A DNA stretch of 64,000 nt from Allosphingosinicella vermicomposti (GCF_003012815.1 NZ_PXYJ01000001.1:62001-126000); one strand, 5' to 3'. Positions 1 through 9,376 are shown, counted from the stretch's first letter. Numbers and translations: made by a program. Notes: generated by a model from the letters alone, not told the origin.

Positions 1-469
1 TGAAATCCACGGACACGACGTTCGATCCATCCTCGATCGGTTCGGCGATCGGATGGTCGTTTTCGGCCTCGTCATGCGGGGAGGGGCCTTCTTCCTCGAC
101 TTCGGCATGAAATTGCAGCGCGAAATCGACCGCCGGATCGACGAAGGAGGTGATGGCGGAGAATGGAATATGCAGCTTCGCGGGCACCTGATTGAAGCTG
201 AGGCCAATCTCGAAATAATCCTTCGCGACCTTCAGATCCCAGAAGCGGTTCTGGATGACGATGGTCATCTCGTCCGGAAAACGCTCGATCAGGTGCTGCG
301 GGATGTCGACCCCGGCGCCGCGCGTCTTGAAGGTGATGTAGAAATGGTGGCCGCCCGGCAGGTTGCCGGTCTTCTGTATCTCGCCCAGCACCCGGCCGAC
401 GACGGCGCGCAGCGCGTCCTGCACGATCTCGTCATAGGGAATCAGGCTGTCGGGCGTTTCGTCACTCAT
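1..469 (-). CDS. sspB: SspB-type ClpXP adaptor, 3' end cut by the window edge
   Basis: The frame starts MSDETPDSLIPYDEIVQDAL and stays open for 156 codons to the left edge, so the C-terminus is missing. The sequence matches alphaproteobacterial SspB (DUF1491/SspB-like), an adaptor that delivers ssrA-tagged and other substrates to ClpXP. Visible family features are the GGHHFYITF stretch, FPDEMTIVIQN followed by FWDL, and an acidic linker leading to a tail that ends NVVSVDF before the edge; that tail would dock on ClpX. It is transcribed divergently from the HIT gene. Confidence 0.85.
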   Translation of the reverse strand, partial: MSDETPDSLIPYDEIVQDALRAVVGRVLGEIQKTGNLPGGHHFYITFKTRGAGVDIPQHLIERFPDEMTIVIQNRFWDLKVAKDYFEIGLSFNQVPAKLHIPFSAITSFVDPAVDFALQFHAEVEEEGPSPHDEAENDHPIAEPIEDGSNVVSVDF

Positions 470-551
470 GCTTTGACTCGTAGCGCGGCCCGCTTCACGG
501 TCAAGCGCGATGCGGCCCTTCCTTGCCACCGGCCGCCGAACGGAGACGATG

Positions 552-929
552 ATGCCGATCGATGCGACTTTGCCTTATGACGACACCAACATCTTCGCCC
601 GCATCCTGCGCGGTGAGCTGCCGTGCAATAAGGTTTATGAGGACGATCACGTTCTTGCCTTCCACGATATCAATCCGGCTGCGCCGACACATATTCTGGT
701 GATCCCCAAGGGGGCTTACGTCTCCTGGGACGATTTTTCCGCCAATGGATCCGAAGCCGAAATTGCTGCCTTCGTGCGGGCCGTTGGGAAGATCGCGCGT
801 GACGAGGGGTTGGTCGATCACGGCTATCGCGTGCTCGCCAACACAGGCGGGAACGCCGGGCAGGAAGTGCCGCATCTCCATGTCCACATCTTCGGCGGAC
901 AGCCTCTCGGGCCGATGCTTAGTCGTTAA
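552..929 (+). CDS. HIT family protein (histidine triad nucleotide-binding)
   Basis: A 125-residue protein of the HIT superfamily, small cytoplasmic nucleotide hydrolases/transferases of the Hint type. The defining HLHVHIFGG triad is near the C-terminus, and the N-terminal part carries FARILRGELPCNKVYEDD, typical of Hint proteins. Two adjacent ATGs exist at 549 and 552. GGAG at 542-545 fits the second better (6-nt gap). The longer frame from 510 has no ribosome site. The natural substrate cannot be inferred. Confidence 0.85.
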   Translation: MPIDATLPYDDTNIFARILRGELPCNKVYEDDHVLAFHDINPAAPTHILVIPKGAYVSWDDFSANGSEAEIAAFVRAVGKIARDEGLVDHGYRVLANTGGNAGQEVPHLHVHIFGGQPLGPMLSR

Positions 930-944
930 ACAGCCCCTATTCTC

Positions 945-1046
945 CCACCCCCGCTAGGGCTGAGCTTGTTGAGCCGAAGGCGGCCGAAGGCCAACCCCGT
1001 GTAAGCTGGAACCGTCCTTCGACAAGCTCAGGACTAGCGGGGGTGG
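945..1046. repeat. Dispersed inverted repeat, family 1 (CTAG..CTGAGCTTGTCGAAG type)
   Basis: The arms near 946-973 and 1018-1046 are near-perfect reverse complements (left CCCCCGCTAG then CTGAGCTTGT; right ACAAGCTCAG then CTAGCGGGGG). A second copy of the same design lies at 22880-22961. It fills most of the gap between the HIT gene and the permease; no gene is visible there. Confidence 0.75.
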
Positions 1047-1175
1047 AATCAGGGCAGGGGGCGAGAATGACGCCAATTCGTCATAAACTGTTGCGTAGCG
1101 GCGATTAGCGGCTAGGCTCCGGCGCGCAATAACAACCAGGCGGTCGCAGGGGGCCGTGATATTAGGGGATCCCGC

Positions 1176-2756
1176 ATGATATTCGGGCGTGTTAAACCTC
1201 TCGACGCTATTCTCGCTACGGCTGAGAAGAAGTCGCTGCACCGGTCCTTGGGTGCACTCCAGCTTACTCTCTTTGGTATCGGGTGCGTCATCGGCACCGG
1301 CATCTTCGTTCTGACCGCCGCGGGCGCGCAGAAAGCAGGGCCGGGCCTGATGCTGGCTTTCGCCATTGCCGGTCTCATCTGCATCGTCGCGGCGCTTTGC
1401 TATGCCGAGATCGCCGCGATGATCCCGGTCGCGGGCTCTGCTTACACCTACACCTATTCGGTCATGGGTGAGCTGCTCGCCTGGACAGTCGGGTGGGCCC
1501 TCGTCCTCGAATATGCGGTTGCCGCCAGCGCTGTGTCGGTTGGGTGGTCCGGCTATTTCACCGGGACGATATTGAATGAATTCATGGGCGTTCAGCTGCC
1601 GGCGGCGCTGAGCGCGGGGCCGCTCGCTTTGGGTGGCGCCCCCGGCGGCGTCATCAACCTGCCGGCGGTCGTGATCGCCCTTCTCGTCACCTGGCTGCTG
1701 ATGATCGGCACCACCGAATCCGCGCGCGTGAACGCCGTTCTCGTCGCAATCAAGGTGACGGCTCTTACGGTGTTCATCTTCCTCACGCTTCCGAAAGCGG
1801 AAATGGACAATTTCAATCCATTCCTCCCTGCCGGCGTGTTCGGCGGCTTCGGTTCGGGTATCGGCGCGGTGGGCGCGGCAGCGACGATATTCTTCGCTTA
1901 TGTGGGCTTCGACGCGGTTTCGACCGCGGCGGAGGAAACCCGTGATCCGCAAAAGAACGTGCCGATTGGCCTCATCGGAAGCCTCCTTTTCTGCACTGTC
2001 TTCTACATTCTGGTCGCGGCAGGCGCGATCGGCACGATCGGCGGCCAGCCGATCATGGGTCCGAACGGCATCCCGTTCCCGGCCGGATCGGAAGAACTCG
2101 CCCGTCAGTGCGCGCTGCCGCAATATGGCGAGATGCTGGTTTGCTCCAATGAAGCGCTCGCTCATGTGCTGCGCGTGATCGGCTTCTCCGGCGTCGGCAA
2201 CATGCTCGGCATCGCGGCCTTCGTCGCCCTGCCGTCCGTGATCCTGATCTTGCTGTTCGGCCAGACCCGCATCTTCTTCGTGATGAGCCGCGACGGCTTG
2301 CTTCCCGAAGGGCTGTCGAAGGTTCACCCGAAGTGGAAGACGCCTTATGTGGTGACGGCCATCACCGGCGGCATCGTTGCTTTCGCAGCGGCCTTCCTGC
2401 CGGTCGGTCAGCTCGCCGACATTGCCAATGCCGGCACGCTCTATGCCTTTATGATGGTGGCGATTGCGGTCATGCTGCTGCGCAAGTCCGAGCCGAACCG
2501 TCCGCGCAAGTTCCGCACTCCGGCGTTGTGGCTGCTTGGGCCCCTGACCATTGTGGGCTGCATCTTCCTCTTCCTGAACTTGCCGCTTGAAGCGATGCTG
2601 GTTCTGCCGGTTTGGGGCGCCATCGGCTTGGTCATCTATTATGCCTACAGCTACCGCAACAGCCACCTCGGCCGCGGTCTGATCGAAGTGCATGAGACCG
2701 AGATCGCCGATATCGAACCTGGTATTCCGGGTGTCGAAGACGGCAACCACGCCTAA
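1176..2756 (+). CDS. APC superfamily amino acid permease (CAT-like)
   Basis: A 526-residue polytopic inner-membrane protein with about 12-14 hydrophobic helices. The N-terminus has the APC hallmark GIGCVIGTGIFVLTA in helix 1, followed by AEIAAMIPVAGSAYTYTY; the later EETRDPQKNVPIG is typical of the cationic amino acid transporter (CAT, YfnA-like) branch. It probably imports amino acids by proton or cation coupling, but the substrate is not deducible. The ATG at 1176 is preceded by a GGGGA ribosome site. It ends just before a strong terminator and appears monocistronic. Confidence 0.85.
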   Translation: MIFGRVKPLDAILATAEKKSLHRSLGALQLTLFGIGCVIGTGIFVLTAAGAQKAGPGLMLAFAIAGLICIVAALCYAEIAAMIPVAGSAYTYTYSVMGELLAWTVGWALVLEYAVAASAVSVGWSGYFTGTILNEFMGVQLPAALSAGPLALGGAPGGVINLPAVVIALLVTWLLMIGTTESARVNAVLVAIKVTALTVFIFLTLPKAEMDNFNPFLPAGVFGGFGSGIGAVGAAATIFFAYVGFDAVSTAAEETRDPQKNVPIGLIGSLLFCTVFYILVAAGAIGTIGGQPIMGPNGIPFPAGSEELARQCALPQYGEMLVCSNEALAHVLRVIGFSGVGNMLGIAAFVALPSVILILLFGQTRIFFVMSRDGLLPEGLSKVHPKWKTPYVVTAITGGIVAFAAAFLPVGQLADIANAGTLYAFMMVAIAVMLLRKSEPNRPRKFRTPALWLLGPLTIVGCIFLFLNLPLEAMLVLPVWGAIGLVIYYAYSYRNSHLGRGLIEVHETEIADIEPGIPGVEDGNHA

Positions 2757-2777
2757 GGGCAGGGTCTTCAGGCAAAG

Positions 2778-2806
2778 AAAAAGGGAGGCTTCGGCCTCCC
2801 TTTTTT
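2778..2806 (+). terminator. Rho-independent terminator after the permease
   Basis: GGGAGGC (2783-2789), TTCG loop, GCCTCCC (2794-2800), with a flanking A tract and a T6 tail. The A and T tracts make it potentially bidirectional, so it could also end the convergent adenosine kinase transcript. Confidence 0.9.
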
Positions 2807-2872
2807 GTTGGCTTCGTTTCTAACCCCGCACCCCGCTAGTCCTAGCGGTAGTGGCGGAGAAGGCGGTACAGT

Positions 2873-3868
2873 TCAGCCCATGCGCTGGGCGACCAGTGCC
2901 CTCAAATCCACTTCCGGGCGTGCGCCATAATGGGAGATGACTTCGGCCGCTGCGACGGCGCCCATGCGCAAGGCTTCCGCATTGGAGCGGCCCTGCGCAT
3001 GGCCGGCAAGGAAGCCTGCTGCGAAGAGGTCGCCAGCGCCGGTCGTGTCGATAACCTTTTCGACGGGCTCGGCCGATACCGCAGAACGTTCGCCATTTTC
3101 GACGGCGATGGCGCCTTTCTCGCTGCGCGTCACGACGAGCAGCGGCACGCGCGATTGGGTCGCGGCGACTGCGGCGTCAAAATCCGCGATGCCCGCAAGT
3201 TCGGTGATCTCCGCTTCGTTGGCGAAGAGGATGTCGATCTTCCCCTCATCGATCAGAGCGTTGAAGCCGTCGCGGTGGCGAGCGATGCAGAAGCTGTCGG
3301 AGAGAGTGAAGGCGACCTTGCGGCCAGCCGCGCGCGCGATGCGAATGGCTTCTTCCATCGCCTTGCGCGGTTCTTCCGGATCCCAAAGATAGCCTTCGAG
3401 ATAGAGGATGGCTGCCGACCGAACTTGGGCTTCGTCGATTTGCGCCACATGAAGGTTCTGGCTCGCGCCGAGGAAGGTGTTCATGGTGCGTTGCGCATCA
3501 TCCGTCACCAGGATCAGGCAACGTGCCGTCGGCGTGCCGCCCATCGTGGCCGGGGTGGCGAATTCGACACCGAGACTGCGGATGTCGTGGCTGAAAATAT
3601 CGCCAAGCTCATCACCCGACACTTGCCCGATGAACCCGACGCGCGCGCCGAGCGCCGCGATTCCCGCCGCCGTGTTCGCCGCCGATCCGCCGCTCGTTTC
3701 GCGGCCCGTGCCCATTTTGCCGTAGAGACGCGTCGCTTCCTCCGCATCGATCAGGCGCATGGAGCCCTTGTCCAGCCCTTCGGCGGCAAGGAAGGCATCG
3801 TCGGAATTGGCGATGACGTCGACAATGGCGTTGCCGATGGCGAGGACGTCGAGACGGGTGTCGGTCAC
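2873..3868 (-). CDS. Adenosine kinase (PfkB family)
   Basis: A 331-residue PfkB-fold sugar kinase. The N-terminal LAIGNAIVDVIA, the GGSAANTAAGIAALG substrate lid region and the C-terminal DTTGAGDLFAAGF anion-hole/catalytic motif (catalytic Asp in GAGD) are all present. Sequence and length match the bacterial adenosine kinase subgroup, which converts adenosine to AMP in purine salvage. The start is GTG at 3868 with AAAGGA upstream. It is convergent with the permease. Confidence 0.85.
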   Translation of the reverse strand: MTDTRLDVLAIGNAIVDVIANSDDAFLAAEGLDKGSMRLIDAEEATRLYGKMGTGRETSGGSAANTAAGIAALGARVGFIGQVSGDELGDIFSHDIRSLGVEFATPATMGGTPTARCLILVTDDAQRTMNTFLGASQNLHVAQIDEAQVRSAAILYLEGYLWDPEEPRKAMEEAIRIARAAGRKVAFTLSDSFCIARHRDGFNALIDEGKIDILFANEAEITELAGIADFDAAVAATQSRVPLLVVTRSEKGAIAVENGERSAVSAEPVEKVIDTTGAGDLFAAGFLAGHAQGRSNAEALRMGAVAAAEVISHYGARPEVDLRALVAQRMG

Positions 3869-4012
3869 GTTATGGCGTTCCTTTGCGAAAAGATTGCGGG
3901 CGCCCTAGACGGACGGCTTCGCGGGATCAACTGCGCGCCCCGCTCGCTAAACCGGCCTAGCCCGGATTGACGCGGGCGGGAGGCGATGGTCTACCGGGCC
4001 AAGGAGGGACAT

Positions 4013-4396
4013 ATGCGCATCATCAATCGCCCGATCATCGGACTTGCAGCGTCCGCCGCGCTGTCCGCCTGCGTACCGGGGCCCGCGCGCGAACCCGCCC
4101 TTCCCACTGCGCCCGAAGTATCGCCGCCGGTATCGCCGTCCTATCTCGGCCTCGAAGCTGTCATGGGGCGCGACGCACGCGCGCTTGAGCGGGCTTTTGG
4201 AACGCCGGAGCTCGATATTCACGAAGGGACGGCGCGCAAGCTTCAATTCTCAAGCGACGTCTGCATTCTCGACGCCTATCTCTATCCGCGCGGCGGACGG
4301 GGCGACCCGGTGGTGACGCATGTCGATGCCCGCCGCCCCGACGGAACGGATTTCGATCGCGCCTCTTGCGTCTCGGCGCTCGGCAAGGCGCGCTGA
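4013..4396 (+). CDS. Small lipoprotein, function unknown
   Basis: A 127-residue protein with a lipoprotein signal (MRIINRPIIGLAASAALSAC; lipobox LSAC). A Pro-rich linker follows, then a compact domain with two cysteines (SSDVCILDAYLYP and RASCVSAL). The start at 4013 has a strong AAGGAGG site; the frame is open further upstream but without one. It resembles unnamed sphingomonad lipoproteins. It is convergent with queG, 3 nt apart. Confidence 0.75.
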   Translation: MRIINRPIIGLAASAALSACVPGPAREPALPTAPEVSPPVSPSYLGLEAVMGRDARALERAFGTPELDIHEGTARKLQFSSDVCILDAYLYPRGGRGDPVVTHVDARRPDGTDFDRASCVSALGKAR

Positions 4397-4399
4397 TCC

Positions 4400-5461
4400 T
4401 TAGCGGTCGGCCGGCGCGCGGCGGAGTTGATCGAGCGCCCACCGCGCGGCCTCGACGACAACCGGATCGTCATCCCCCGTTAGCCGATCCAGCGCCGGGA
4501 TCAGCCGCATTTCACCGCTATTGCCCGCCGCAATCGCGGCATTCCTCACCATGCGGTTGCGCCCGATCCGTTTGATCGGTGATCCCGAAAAGACCTGCCT
4601 GAACCCGCCGTCATCGAGGTCGAGCAGGCTGGCAAGATCGGGTGCGGTCAATTCGGCGCGGGGCGCAAAGGCCTTGTGGGTATGCGCGGCGCTGGCGAAC
4701 CGGTTCCACGGGCAGACGGCCAGGCAATCGTCGCAGCCATAAATGCGGTTGCCGATCGCGGTGCGGAATTCCTCAGGGATCGGCCCCTTATGCTCGATGG
4801 TGAGATAGGAAATGCACTTCCGCGCATCGAGGCGGTAGGGCGCGGGGAAGGCGTTGGTCGGGCACGCCGTCTGGCAGGCGGTGCAACTGCCGCAATGACC
4901 GCGATGCGGCACATCCGGCTCCAGCTCCAGCGTGGTGTAAATGGCGCCGAGGAACAGCCAATTGCCATGCTGACGGCTGACGAGATTGGTATGCTTGCCC
5001 TGCCAGCCAAGGCCCGCGGCCTCCGATAACGGCTTTTCCATGACGGGCGCGGTGTCGACGAAGACCTTCAGTTCTGACGGCACTTGGGCCACCAGCCAGC
5101 GGGCGAGGCCCTTCAGCGCTTTCTTGACCGTGTCATGATAATCGCCGCCCTGCGCGTAGACCGAGATGCGGCCCTTGTCGGGATGATCGGCGAGGGCAAG
5201 GGGATCGCGGCCCGGCGCATAACTCATGCCCAATGCGATCACGCTTTTGACGTCCGGCCACAGGCCCGTGGGCGAGGCGCGGCGATCGGCCGTCTCTTCC
5301 ATCCAGATCATGCCGCCATGGGCGCCGGTCGCCAGCCATTCCTGCAGCCGCCGCCCGCTCTCGGGCGCAGCTTCGGCAGGCGCGATCCCGAACGCGCAAA
5401 ATCCGAGCGCGCGGGATTCCGCCTCCAAAAGGTGGCGCAGCTTTGGCTTGCCATCGTCCAT
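4400..5461 (-). CDS. queG: Epoxyqueuosine reductase QueG
   Basis: A 353-residue cobalamin- and iron-sulfur-dependent enzyme that reduces epoxyqueuosine to queuosine in tRNA, the last step of queuosine synthesis. The order is an N-terminal DUF1730 cobalamin-binding domain, then two 4Fe-4S cysteine clusters (CGSCTACQTACP and CDDCLAVCPW), then a C-terminal HEAT-like tail. The VDTAPVMEKPL stretch holds the conserved Asp. Its use of cobalamin fits the B12-riboswitch receptor at 36 kb. Confidence 0.93.
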   Translation of the reverse strand: MDDGKPKLRHLLEAESRALGFCAFGIAPAEAAPESGRRLQEWLATGAHGGMIWMEETADRRASPTGLWPDVKSVIALGMSYAPGRDPLALADHPDKGRISVYAQGGDYHDTVKKALKGLARWLVAQVPSELKVFVDTAPVMEKPLSEAAGLGWQGKHTNLVSRQHGNWLFLGAIYTTLELEPDVPHRGHCGSCTACQTACPTNAFPAPYRLDARKCISYLTIEHKGPIPEEFRTAIGNRIYGCDDCLAVCPWNRFASAAHTHKAFAPRAELTAPDLASLLDLDDGGFRQVFSGSPIKRIGRNRMVRNAAIAAGNSGEMRLIPALDRLTGDDDPVVVEAARWALDQLRRAPADR

Positions 5462-5504
5462 TTTGTCCCGCTACCATCTTGAAAGCATATGGGGAAAGTT
5501 TGAA

Positions 5505-6449
5505 ATGCGGGGCGGGTTAGCGATCGAGGCGAAAGGCCTCTTCAAGGCGTTTGACGGCAAGACGGCGGTAGACGGCGTCGACATCGCGGTTCCTGAAGGC
5601 TCGATCTACGGCATCCTGGGTCCGAACGGCGCGGGCAAGACCACCACGATCCGCATGCTTCTTGGCATTATCGACCCGGATCGGGGCGAACGCACCCTGC
5701 TCGGCTATGACGAGCCGATCAAGGCGGCGCCCATCGTCGGCTATCTCCCCGAAGAGCGCGGCCTTTATCCGTCGATGACCACCCGGGAAGTAATCGCCTT
5801 CATGGGCGCCCTGCGCGGTCTTCCGCTCGAGATTGGCCGCCAGCGCGCCGAAGGGATGTTGAGCCAGAATGGCCTTGGCGATTATGTGAACAAGCCGATC
5901 AAGAGCCTGTCCAAGGGCATGGCGCAGACGGTTCAGTTGTTCGGTACGATCGTTCACCGGCCAAAGCTTATCGTACTGGATGAACCTTTCTCCGGGTTGG
6001 ACGCAATCAATCAAGGGCGGCTCGAAAGCCTGATCCGCGCGGAAGCGGCGGAAGGGACGACGGTCATCTTCTCCACCCACGTCATCGCCCATGCCGAACG
6101 GCTGTGCGAGCGGATCGCGATCATTGCAGGCGGACGGCTGCGCTTCGAAGGCAAGGTGGCCGAAGCGCGGGACCGGCTGCGCCCGCAGGTCAGACTCCGG
6201 ACTCGCGTCGAGGATGGCGCCTGGCGCAATGCATTGCCCGGAAATGCCGTGAAAACGGACGGCCATTTCCAGTTCGAACTGCCCGAAAGCGGCATCGAAC
6301 CTTTGCTTAAAACGCTGATCGATGGCGGCGCGGGTATCGAAGAATTGTCGATCGAACGGCCCGGCCTGCACGACGCGTTCGTGGCGATTGCGGGCGATGC
6401 GGTTGCCCGTGAAATGGAAAACAGCACCCGGGTGGAGGAACAGGCATGA
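5505..6449 (+). CDS. ABC transporter ATPase (NatA/YhaQ-like)
   Basis: A 314-residue ATPase with Walker A GPNGAGKTTT, signature SLSKGMAQ and Walker B LIVLDEPFSG, followed by a 90-residue C-terminal domain typical of ABC-2 exporters of the NatA/YhaQ group. The ATG at 5505 opens the conserved domain; the frame continues upstream across the divergent queG start but that part is not conserved. Its stop overlaps the permease start by 4 nt (ATGA), so the two are co-translated. Substrate unknown (sodium/drug export in known relatives). Confidence 0.88.
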   Translation: MRGGLAIEAKGLFKAFDGKTAVDGVDIAVPEGSIYGILGPNGAGKTTTIRMLLGIIDPDRGERTLLGYDEPIKAAPIVGYLPEERGLYPSMTTREVIAFMGALRGLPLEIGRQRAEGMLSQNGLGDYVNKPIKSLSKGMAQTVQLFGTIVHRPKLIVLDEPFSGLDAINQGRLESLIRAEAAEGTTVIFSTHVIAHAERLCERIAIIAGGRLRFEGKVAEARDRLRPQVRLRTRVEDGAWRNALPGNAVKTDGHFQFELPESGIEPLLKTLIDGGAGIEELSIERPGLHDAFVAIAGDAVAREMENSTRVEEQA

Positions 6450-7678
6450 ACGACATTTTCCGCGCCGCCTGGGTCATCTGCCGCCGCGATTTTATCGCGA
6501 CCGTTTATTCGCGTACCTTCCTCATCTTCCTCTTCGCGCCGATCCTGGGCGTCGGATTTGGCTATCTGATCGGCCAGATGACGGAGGAAAGCGATCGCGA
6601 AATGGGCCGCCCGAAGGTTGCCATCGTCGCACCGGTCGAGGTCACCGATGCAATGGCTGCCGCCCATGCACCTCTGGTCGAGGCGTTGAGCGAAAGGGCG
6701 CTTCCCGCGATCGAGCCCGTTCTTCCTGAAGGAGATGCGCAGGCTCAAGCACGGGCATTGCTGGCCTCCCCGGAATCCAACGTGTCCGCCGTGATGACCG
6801 GCGGCCTCGATCGCCCGATCATTTATGGCGCAGCGGACACGGTAGGTGATCTTGCCAAGGAAATGGCCGTGGTCGTGGAGGCCGCGCGCAACGGATCGGC
6901 GCTGCAAGGCGCGGGACTGCCTGCGCAAAAGCCGGAAGTGACCATTGTGACAACCGAACAAGCGGGCGGCGACGTTAACATGGGCCGCCACGCGCTCGCC
7001 CGCGCCGGGCAGACGATCATCTTTTTCTTCACGATCATCCTTGCGGGCATGCTTCTCTCCAACCTGGTCGAGGAGAAATCGAGCAAGGTGATCGAAATCC
7101 TCGCAGCCGCCGTTCCGCTCGACGCCGTCTTCCTCGGCAAGATCATGGCGATGCTTGCGATTTCGATGATCGGCGTCACCATTTGGGGCACGCTCGGTCT
7201 TGCCGCCGTCTACCTGTTCCAGGGGGTCGCTGGCTGGCTTACCCCGCCGGCGGTGGGCTGGCCGCTCTACATCTTGCTTCTCATCTTTTATTTCGCAGCC
7301 AATTACATGCTGTACGGCGCCTTGTTCGTGGGCGTCGGCGCGCAGGCGAACAGCGTGCGCGAAGTGCAGACCCTGTCGATGCCGATCACCTTTGGCCAGC
7401 TCGCTTTCTTCGCCTTGGCGAGCGCAACGGTCGGCCAAAATGATGTGACGATGACTTTGGCCGCGGCGCTTTTCCCCCTCACCTCGCCGCTCACCATGAT
7501 CGCGCTCGCCGCCCAGTCGCCGAGCATCTGGCCTCACCTCCTTGCCATTGCCTGGCAACTCGTTTGCCTGTTCGTCATCGTTCGCATCGCGACGTTGATG
7601 TTCCGCACGACGGTGCTCAAATCCGGCAAGGCCGGTTCCTTCTTCGGCCCATTCAAATCGGCCTTCGCGCGGAAATAA
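6446..7678 (+). CDS. ABC-2 type permease (NatB/YhaP-like)
   Basis: A 410-residue membrane subunit. One N-terminal helix (TFLIFLFAPILGVGFGYL) is followed by a roughly 150-residue extracytoplasmic domain and then about five or six C-terminal helices starting at TIIFFFTIILAGMLLSNLV. The motif LVEEKSSKVIEILAAAVP is characteristic of NatB/YhaP ABC-2 permeases. It forms an exporter with the upstream ATPase. Confidence 0.87.
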   Translation: MNDIFRAAWVICRRDFIATVYSRTFLIFLFAPILGVGFGYLIGQMTEESDREMGRPKVAIVAPVEVTDAMAAAHAPLVEALSERALPAIEPVLPEGDAQAQARALLASPESNVSAVMTGGLDRPIIYGAADTVGDLAKEMAVVVEAARNGSALQGAGLPAQKPEVTIVTTEQAGGDVNMGRHALARAGQTIIFFFTIILAGMLLSNLVEEKSSKVIEILAAAVPLDAVFLGKIMAMLAISMIGVTIWGTLGLAAVYLFQGVAGWLTPPAVGWPLYILLLIFYFAANYMLYGALFVGVGAQANSVREVQTLSMPITFGQLAFFALASATVGQNDVTMTLAAALFPLTSPLTMIALAAQSPSIWPHLLAIAWQLVCLFVIVRIATLMFRTTVLKSGKAGSFFGPFKSAFARK

Positions 7679-7687
7679 GCGAGTCTC

Positions 7688-7773
7688 GTCATTGCGAGGA
7701 GCGAAGCGACGCGGCAGTCCAGATAGCGGCCAGGTTCGGCGCCGCTGGATTGCCTCGCTCCGCTCACAATGAC
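7688..7773. repeat. Dispersed inverted repeat, family 2 (GTCATTGCGAG type)
   Basis: Starts GTCATTGCGAGGAGCGAAGC and ends with the inverted counterpart CGCTCACAATGAC. Copies of the same family are at 14782-14859, 16268-16354 and 60108-60180. It fills the gap between the convergent permease and DUF4893 genes. Confidence 0.8.
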
Positions 7774-7779
7774 GGAAAG

Positions 7780-8445
7780 TTAGTCCGCAGGGGCTGCTCT
7801 TAGCTCCATCACATCGAGCCGGGAATCCGGGCGCGGGTTCGGCATGACGAGGCGAAAGTGGAAATCGCCGATCCGCTCGAACACGCCCGCCACGTCGCGC
7901 GACACGTCTTCGCCATAAGGGAGCGGCGCCTTCTCGGCCCCAAGCGCCACCGCGCCGAGAAAGATCATGCGCCGGTCATTGCCGTCGTCGTCCCACAGAT
8001 AGCCTCCGGGCCGCTCCGATCCGCCATCCTTGGTGAGCGCGAGGTGGCCGTTATTGGCGCCGACAAAACAGAAGAATTCGCGATAGACGCTCATCGCCCG
8101 CTGCTTCGTGCCGGGCGCGCCGAACCGGATGATGCGGCACATATAGAATCCGGGGGTGGGCGCGGGGCGAGCGAGGGCCGCGCTCGGATCGAGCAATGCG
8201 GCCTCGTTGGCCACCTGTCGCGTGAGGCCCGCCTTGCGCGCGGAATCGAGCGCTTCGGTCCACAGGCTGTCCAGATTAGCGATCCGCGCCGCATGACCGG
8301 CGCTCGCCACATCCGTCCATTGCTCTTGATTGGGAAGTTCTATGCTGACGGATGGCGCGGGGCGGGGCGCATCGGCTTTCTGGCATCCTGCCGCCAGCGC
8401 GACGGCGGCGCCAATGCCCAATCGCAGATAATCACGGCGGATCAT
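7780..8445 (-). CDS. DUF4893-type lipoprotein
   Basis: A 221-residue exported protein. The N-terminus is a lipoprotein signal (MIRRDYLRLGIGAAVALAAGC; lipobox LAAGC). The mature part has a helical N-terminal stretch, then PGFYMCRIIRFG, FCFVGANNGHL and GYLWDDDGNDRRMIFLGAVALG. This matches my memory of the DUF4893 family of sphingomonads; no function is known. It is probably a single-gene unit downstream of the LytTR operon. Confidence 0.7.
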   Translation of the reverse strand: MIRRDYLRLGIGAAVALAAGCQKADAPRPAPSVSIELPNQEQWTDVASAGHAARIANLDSLWTEALDSARKAGLTRQVANEAALLDPSAALARPAPTPGFYMCRIIRFGAPGTKQRAMSVYREFFCFVGANNGHLALTKDGGSERPGGYLWDDDGNDRRMIFLGAVALGAEKAPLPYGEDVSRDVAGVFERIGDFHFRLVMPNPRPDSRLDVMELRAAPAD

Positions 8446-8548
8446 CCTTCCTCCGGTAACAGAGCTGACGCGACAAGCGGGCCCGGAACGGCCGGCACCT
8501 CGCTATAACCGGATATGATTAAGGATTGTTCCGCCTTGGAAACGTCCG

Positions 8549-8568
8549 GCTCCGGCTCTCGCCGGAGC
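8549..8568. repeat. Short hairpin, family 4 (CTCCGG..CCGGAG)
   Basis: GCTCCGGCTCTCGCCGGAGC is a near-perfect hairpin just past the LytTR regulator stop, where it could help end that transcript. Related hairpins lie at 43136-43155 and 62193-62262. Confidence 0.6.
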
Positions 8569-8575
8569 ACTGAAT

Positions 8576-9376
8576 TTAGTGAACGAAGCGCGCCACCACG
8601 TCGCGATAAGACCGGCTGACCTTCACCTGGCTGCCGCTGCCCAGCACCAAGAAGCATTCGCCATTCGTATGCGGCTTGACCTGCCGGACCTGGTCCAGAT
8701 TGACGATGGTGGAGCGGTGAACCCGCTGGAAACGGCGCGGGTCGAGCCGCTTTTCCAGATCCTTCATCGTTTCGCGCAGGATGAGCGTGTTATCGCCGGT
8801 ATAGATGCACATATAATCGCCCGCTGCGTCGATTTTCTCGATAGAATCGACATCCACGCGGTAAATCTGCCCGCGATCCTTGATGTTGATAAGCTTTTCA
8901 TAGCGGTTGGAGGCAAAGGAATCTTCGCCCTCACCGACCGTATCCACCGCATCGGGGGCAACTTCGGCGAGCACTTCCTTCAATTTACCCGCCTCTTCGG
9001 CGCTTTTCCGCTCCGTCAAGCGCTGGCGCACCCGGTCGAGCGTGTCGGCAAGGCGGTCTTCCTCCACAGGCTTCATCAGATAATCGACGGCCTGCGCTTC
9101 AAAGGCACGGATGGCGTGATCGGAATAAGCCGTGACGAAAACGAAGAGCGGCGGCTCGACCTCCATCAGGCCCTGAATGACGGAAAAGCCGTCAAAGCCC
9201 GGCATCTGGATGTCCAGAAATACGAGATCGGGCTTATGGGTCTTGATCGACCTTATGGCTTCGCGGCCGTTGGTGCAGGTGTCGATAATCTCGACATCGT
9301 CATGCTTTTCCAGCCGTAGCTGAAGGCCCTGAATCGCCAGGGATTCGTCGTCGACCAGGATCGTACGGATCGTCAT
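8576..9376 (-). CDS. LytTR-family response regulator
   Basis: A 266-residue two-component regulator. Residues 1-120 are a receiver domain with the acidic DDE pair (9-11), phospho-acceptor D55 in VFLDIQMPG and Lys in LMKPVEE. A charged linker leads to a C-terminal LytTR DNA-binding domain with FQRVHRSTIVNLDQV and SYRDVVARF. It acts in the cytoplasm as the output of the kinase encoded immediately upstream, whose stop overlaps its ATG by 4 nt. Confidence 0.9.
   Translation of the reverse strand: MTIRTILVDDESLAIQGLQLRLEKHDDVEIIDTCTNGREAIRSIKTHKPDLVFLDIQMPGFDGFSVIQGLMEVEPPLFVFVTAYSDHAIRAFEAQAVDYLMKPVEEDRLADTLDRVRQRLTERKSAEEAGKLKEVLAEVAPDAVDTVGEGEDSFASNRYEKLINIKDRGQIYRVDVDSIEKIDAAGDYMCIYTGDNTLILRETMKDLEKRLDPRRFQRVHRSTIVNLDQVRQVKPHTNGECFLVLGSGSQVKVSRSYRDVVARFVH

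Noticed and set aside
954-2750. 598-codon frame antisense to the amino acid permease
   Set aside because: Arg/His/Asp-rich shadow of the real gene. The permease on the other strand has clear family motifs and a terminator.
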